Assembly (NCBI GenBank): GCA_014871385.1
Contig: CM026426.1
Span: 46,615,611-46,679,610, forward strand
DNA: 64,000 nt
Direction: 5' to 3'
From: Ceratodon purpureus
Lineage: Eukaryota > Streptophyta > Bryopsida > Pseudoditrichales > Ditrichaceae
The translations under genes and the position numbers were made by a program. This document shows, in pieces, positions 60,520-64,000 of the stretch. Every line of letters starts with the position of its first letter. The stretch's first letter is position 1. The notes under the pieces were generated by a model. It did not search any database and had not been told where the DNA came from. It saw only the letters and a program-made list of their open reading frames with translations.

Positions 60520-62870
60520 GGAAGTCAAGAAGCAAGATCCATGTGCAAACGAGCAGCATAGCTCTCCTACTCCACTTCAAACACATCAAACGCCCACACC
60601 AACTTTGAATGCACAACCCGGGTCTCCTCAATGGCGATCCGCTTGCTCCTCGCACTTTGCCACGCCTCCACGCATTCCACCTACGCCGCAGCCTTTGCAG
60701 GTCGGGCTCCTGTCTCCATCTGCAGCTAAGCAGCATGGACATGAAGTGACCTTGCGCGCAGGTACCGCACCACTGCCTTCTCACTCTCCCAGATGCAAAA
60801 CAGCTCCTCGTTCCTCCTCTCCCAATACGAACATATCACAACAAGCGTGGTAAGTTCATCGACCAAGTTGTCAATCCACTTCTAAACTCCCTGTACGGAC
60901 TCCCTAAAGATGTCGGGTTGTCTTTGTACAATGCGCCGGGAGTTGTCAATGTTGTGATCCTCGGGGTCAACTGCAAGCAAAAAAACGTGGTTGCCATTAG
61001 TTCATAGTCATGTTGTCCAAAACAATGGCAACATAAATCTCAGGATAGAGGGTGCGCAAAATTACCTAGAGGGATGTGTCGGAATGGTAAAGCAGGGGCA
61101 ATTGTCGTGAAGTCCAGTGGGTCTGCTGCTGAGAACTCGGTGTCGGCAAGTGTGGCATCTGTGGGAGGGGTGACAAAGGTGCAAATCACGTTAGCCTCCT
61201 AGATCTAGTGGACTATGTATCCCTCGTTGATGGACGCTGCCTCGTTGATATGCTGCACCATCTCTTCTACAGCGTGGTCACACCCTGGGTTCACGTGGAA
61301 ATCCCCTGCAAGACACAAGCATCCCAATTTCAAAGAGATGCATAGATACAAATGTTTGCAAATATTGTATGCGGCATAGAGATAGCTGGAAGACTCTAAA
61401 AACAATTATGTCCAGAGATTAATGAGTAGGAAATATAAGGCTTGCAGTGTAGTGCTATTTCTCTCTATTTGCAATATGGATGGGGCGGCTGGAGTGCTTA
61501 CCTTGGGAAGTTAGGGCTTCTTGCTGATCTTCGGGAGGGTCGTCACATCGGATCATCGCTGCGACAGCCCCCTCTAGCTTTGAGTCCATCACGTTTGCTA
61601 GTGATACATTTAAGATGACACAGTAGTGAAGTCAGTGTTAAAATAAAAGTAAATGTTAGAAAATTTGGAGGAAGATGCACTCGGTGGGGCTTTGAACAAG
61701 TGCTTACCATCCACACAGAAAAGACTTTGAGCTACATCCACATAGTTATCCATGGTGGGAGAGTGTGGGAACTTACCAACCCTATGAACACCAACAACGA
61801 CGTTGTCCACAAGGGTAGGGTCCGCATCCACATCCACTAGGGGGGGGGGGTTCGCTGTTGTCAAAGGTGAGCTCCGCATGGGCAAGGGTGGGCACTGCCG
61901 CTGGTGTTATAACATGGTGCAAGATGCACAGGCACCTTCTGTGGCTTGAAGGAGCTGACGTCACTGCACCATCCAAAAGTCGCCAGTTTTTTATGGTGAA
62001 ACAGGGAGTTTGAATAGCACTCCGACGCTTCCTACCTACAAACCAAGATTGGCAACACAATGAAATTTCCATGGAACAGGTATGTTAGCCGATACTCTAC
62101 TTTCATTAATTCAAACATGGCAGAAATCCACAACTAGGATGCTAGGGTGTCTCATTTGAAAAAACGAGATATGGGTAGCGAATTGAAGTAGGTATGATGA
62201 GGTTTAGGAATGTACCTGATGGTAGAGTGTTGCGGGCAGAGACAAACTTGTACAATGGGGGGACATGCATTGTGTGCTGTGGTTCTGGTCCATTGATGGA
62301 GGCATTGCCATCAGTGTCCAGGGTGACCTGGACATTGATCTCCCAGTTGTCCTTGCGGCCCTCAAGGTTGCCAAGAGATGGGAAGACCTCGTTCTTGGGC
62401 CATTTCTCTGCTAGCACTCTAGCCTGGAGCTCCTCCATAGTCAGGAATTTCCGGAGGTTGATCTTCCTCTTCTTGGCTTTGCGTGGTCTTTTGTCTCGCC
62501 TCGGTCCCAAGTGCTGCCAATCTTTAGTGCCGCGCTAGGCCATCTTGCGAGCGTATGCCGCCCAGTTGATGGGCCAGCCCTTCCTTTCAGCAAGCAAGCC
62601 CCTTCCGAACTGGTAAGGGAACTCGTCCTTTGCTCCGATGGGTCTCTGGGACACTTTCTGGAAGTGATTCCGGATCCTCCACACCATCTTCGGCGACAGC
62701 ATGGTCTTGTACCGGGCACCATTGTTGTAGTTCTTGGATTCCTAGAAGGCGTTGAACTCCTGCTTCGAGACGTGGCAGTCCAGTAGATTTGTCCCAGGTA
62801 TGAGGCCATACCCGTTGAGCCCTTGCGTCTTCTCATACCACCACACCGACCCGTTAGTGCGATCTTCCAT
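60520..62870 (-). pseudogene. Unknown multi-exon gene, decayed, with TAG stops
   Basis: Exon 1 (62870-62216) opens MEDRTNGSVWWYEK and contains YKTMLSPKMVWRIRNHFQK, KGWPINWAAYARKMA, a basic stretch (RRDKRPRKAKKRK) and ARVLAEKWPKNEVFPS. It ends at a CAG/GTACAT donor. It is broken only by TAG at 62744 and 62537. Further minus-strand pieces with donor sites lie at about 61850-61710, 61600-61511 (NVMDSKLEGAVAAMI) and 61405-61205. The last (about 60850-60520) encodes WERRNEELFCIWESEKAV with TAG at 60728, 60683 and 60569. No family recognised. It may be a transposon gene or a captured host gene. The exon grouping is inferred. Confidence 0.4.
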
Positions 62871-63861
62871 TCTCAACACACTGCACATCACAATCTAGGA
62901 AAAATGTAGTCAATTACAAGGTACATGGTTTAATTACAAGCCCTAGAAGACTTGTTTGAGGATAGCATACTTGAATTTACAACCATAAAGGAGTCTCACG
63001 TCTCTCTTTGGTTCGTGGAGATTCTTATGATGAGAACCTCAAACTAGGACCAAGTATGAGACATGACTTAGCTTCCATTCAACCCCGAAGCCATCATGCT
63101 ACCATACTCGTCAAACCATTACTTAGAAGCTCTAGGCCCTGAAACTAGTCACATGTCAGTGGCCCCAAGCGCTGACGAAAACAGCGAACTTTAAAGCCCA
63201 TCTTTGGCTGAATGTCACTCAATTGATCGCCCTTAGAGCTACACACATCCTAGTAAGTTAGCAGGACCCTAATACCTGCGTGCCCTCTAGCCCAACCCAA
63301 CCCAGCCCAACACTTCAATCGTCTTCCTCCGTTGCCATGGTTCTGGACTGGCGGTTTTGCAGAGATGGCTGGGATCAGCCATGAGCTACTCAGCAAAAAA
63401 AAAATAATAAGAGTGACAAGGATGCAGGTGAAAGCAGTAACACTCAGCATCCGCAGACCATCTCCATCTTGCTTCTACTACTACTACTTCATCAGACAAA
63501 CCTAGAGAGAGAGAGGGAGGTCGAGAGAGAACGGAGGCATGTGTGGATGTTGCATTTGCACCCTCCGGCCTAAGGATGTCTCATCATGGGAGAGGACATG
63601 ATGAGCCCACCACTAGAGTCCTCTTGAGGGTTCTAGGGAGTTGTCATACAGCCTACTCCACCACTTCTTAAATGCCAATGATTAGTCCCGTCATCGGTTA
63701 CTTCCATCACTTCCTTGGCCCACTTTTCCCTTCAACTGTGAAACATGTATGATGACTGGGATCCATTGATAAGTCAAGTCAAGTGCATCTCTATGCATAC
63801 CACATCGATTACAGATCGCGGCTGGACATTCCACTTTTTGATGTAGACAACCTCTAGACTT
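62871..63861. other. No gene seen
   Basis: Mixed-composition sequence upstream of the decayed minus-strand gene. It may include its promoter. A GAGA-type run lies near 63505. Confidence 0.4.
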
Positions 63862-64000
63862 TTACCAGTATACCTTCAATGCATCACAGTAAACATGTAA
63901 TACATCACAATATCATGTGTTAGACAGGCATACCTTCAATATGCCACAATATCATGTGTTAGACAGGCATACCTTCAATATGCCACAATATCATGTGTTA
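63862..64000. repeat. 39-bp tandem repeat running off the window
   Basis: The 39-bp unit (GCCACAATATCATGTG at the start, TACCTTCAATAT at the end) is present in about two exact copies, plus a degenerate copy on the left side. The array continues past the window edge. Confidence 0.8.

Noticed and set aside
55442-62870. TAG read as a sense codon (alternative genetic code)
   Set aside because: The intact Tnp2, TnpA-like and piggyBac frames do not use internal TAG, so decay is more likely than recoding.
63862-64000. CRISPR array
   Set aside because: Head-to-tail repeat with no unique spacers, in eukaryotic DNA.

Overview
The window is eukaryotic nuclear DNA made almost entirely of nested and decayed transposable elements. 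I see no intact ordinary host gene. A plant or green-lineage genome is the best reading: a captured gene is a plastid-type cysteine synthase (O-acetylserine thiol-lyase) with plant-like introns, there are several CACTA (En/Spm) elements with Tnp2 and TnpA-like proteins, and nonsense mutations in decayed genes are almost all TAG, as expected if CAG sites were lost to CHG methylation. The exact lineage cannot be read from the sequence.

Layout. 1-13.6 kb is AT-rich DNA without genes, carrying short non-autonomous elements: a TTAA-flanked MITE (5314-6311), a CACTA-like element with 166-bp internal repeats and a tRNA-like segment (8385-9803), and a second TTAA MITE (11701-12562). 13636-36322 is a piggyBac-superfamily element of 22.7 kb with a perfect 16-bp terminal inverted repeat and TTAA target duplications. 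It is that large because a 16.2-kb CACTA element (15360-31532, 11-bp perfect ends, TAC target duplication) sits inside the 5' part of its transposase gene. The two ORF halves are still in frame across the insertion. The piggyBac transposase (to 34244) keeps its DDD residues but has one TGA stop. The CACTA element looks coding-competent: a TnpA-like SR-rich gene on the minus strand (19672-16676) and a Tnp2 transposase gene on the plus strand (22195-27980), transcribed divergently, both with splice sites that keep frame.

37.4-42.1 kb holds the left end of a second, older CACTA element with a truncated Tnp2 pseudogene and a RING-like ORF head-to-head with it. A 6-kb non-LTR retrotransposon (42140-48128, minus strand, 14-bp target duplication) follows. 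It has an unusual order: RT, RNase H, zinc knuckle, then a C-terminal restriction-like endonuclease. 48430-51562 is a gene-capturing CACTA-type element carrying cysteine synthase exons in the order 1-3-4-2.

52-63 kb contains decayed minus-strand coding sequence of unknown family. Long frames there are broken almost only by TAG. The window ends in a 39-bp tandem repeat that continues past the edge.

Working together: Tnp2 plus TnpA-like protein would form the CACTA transposition machinery, and the piggyBac transposase would have mobilised its own element and the TTAA MITE before it was broken. The rest are passengers or relics.
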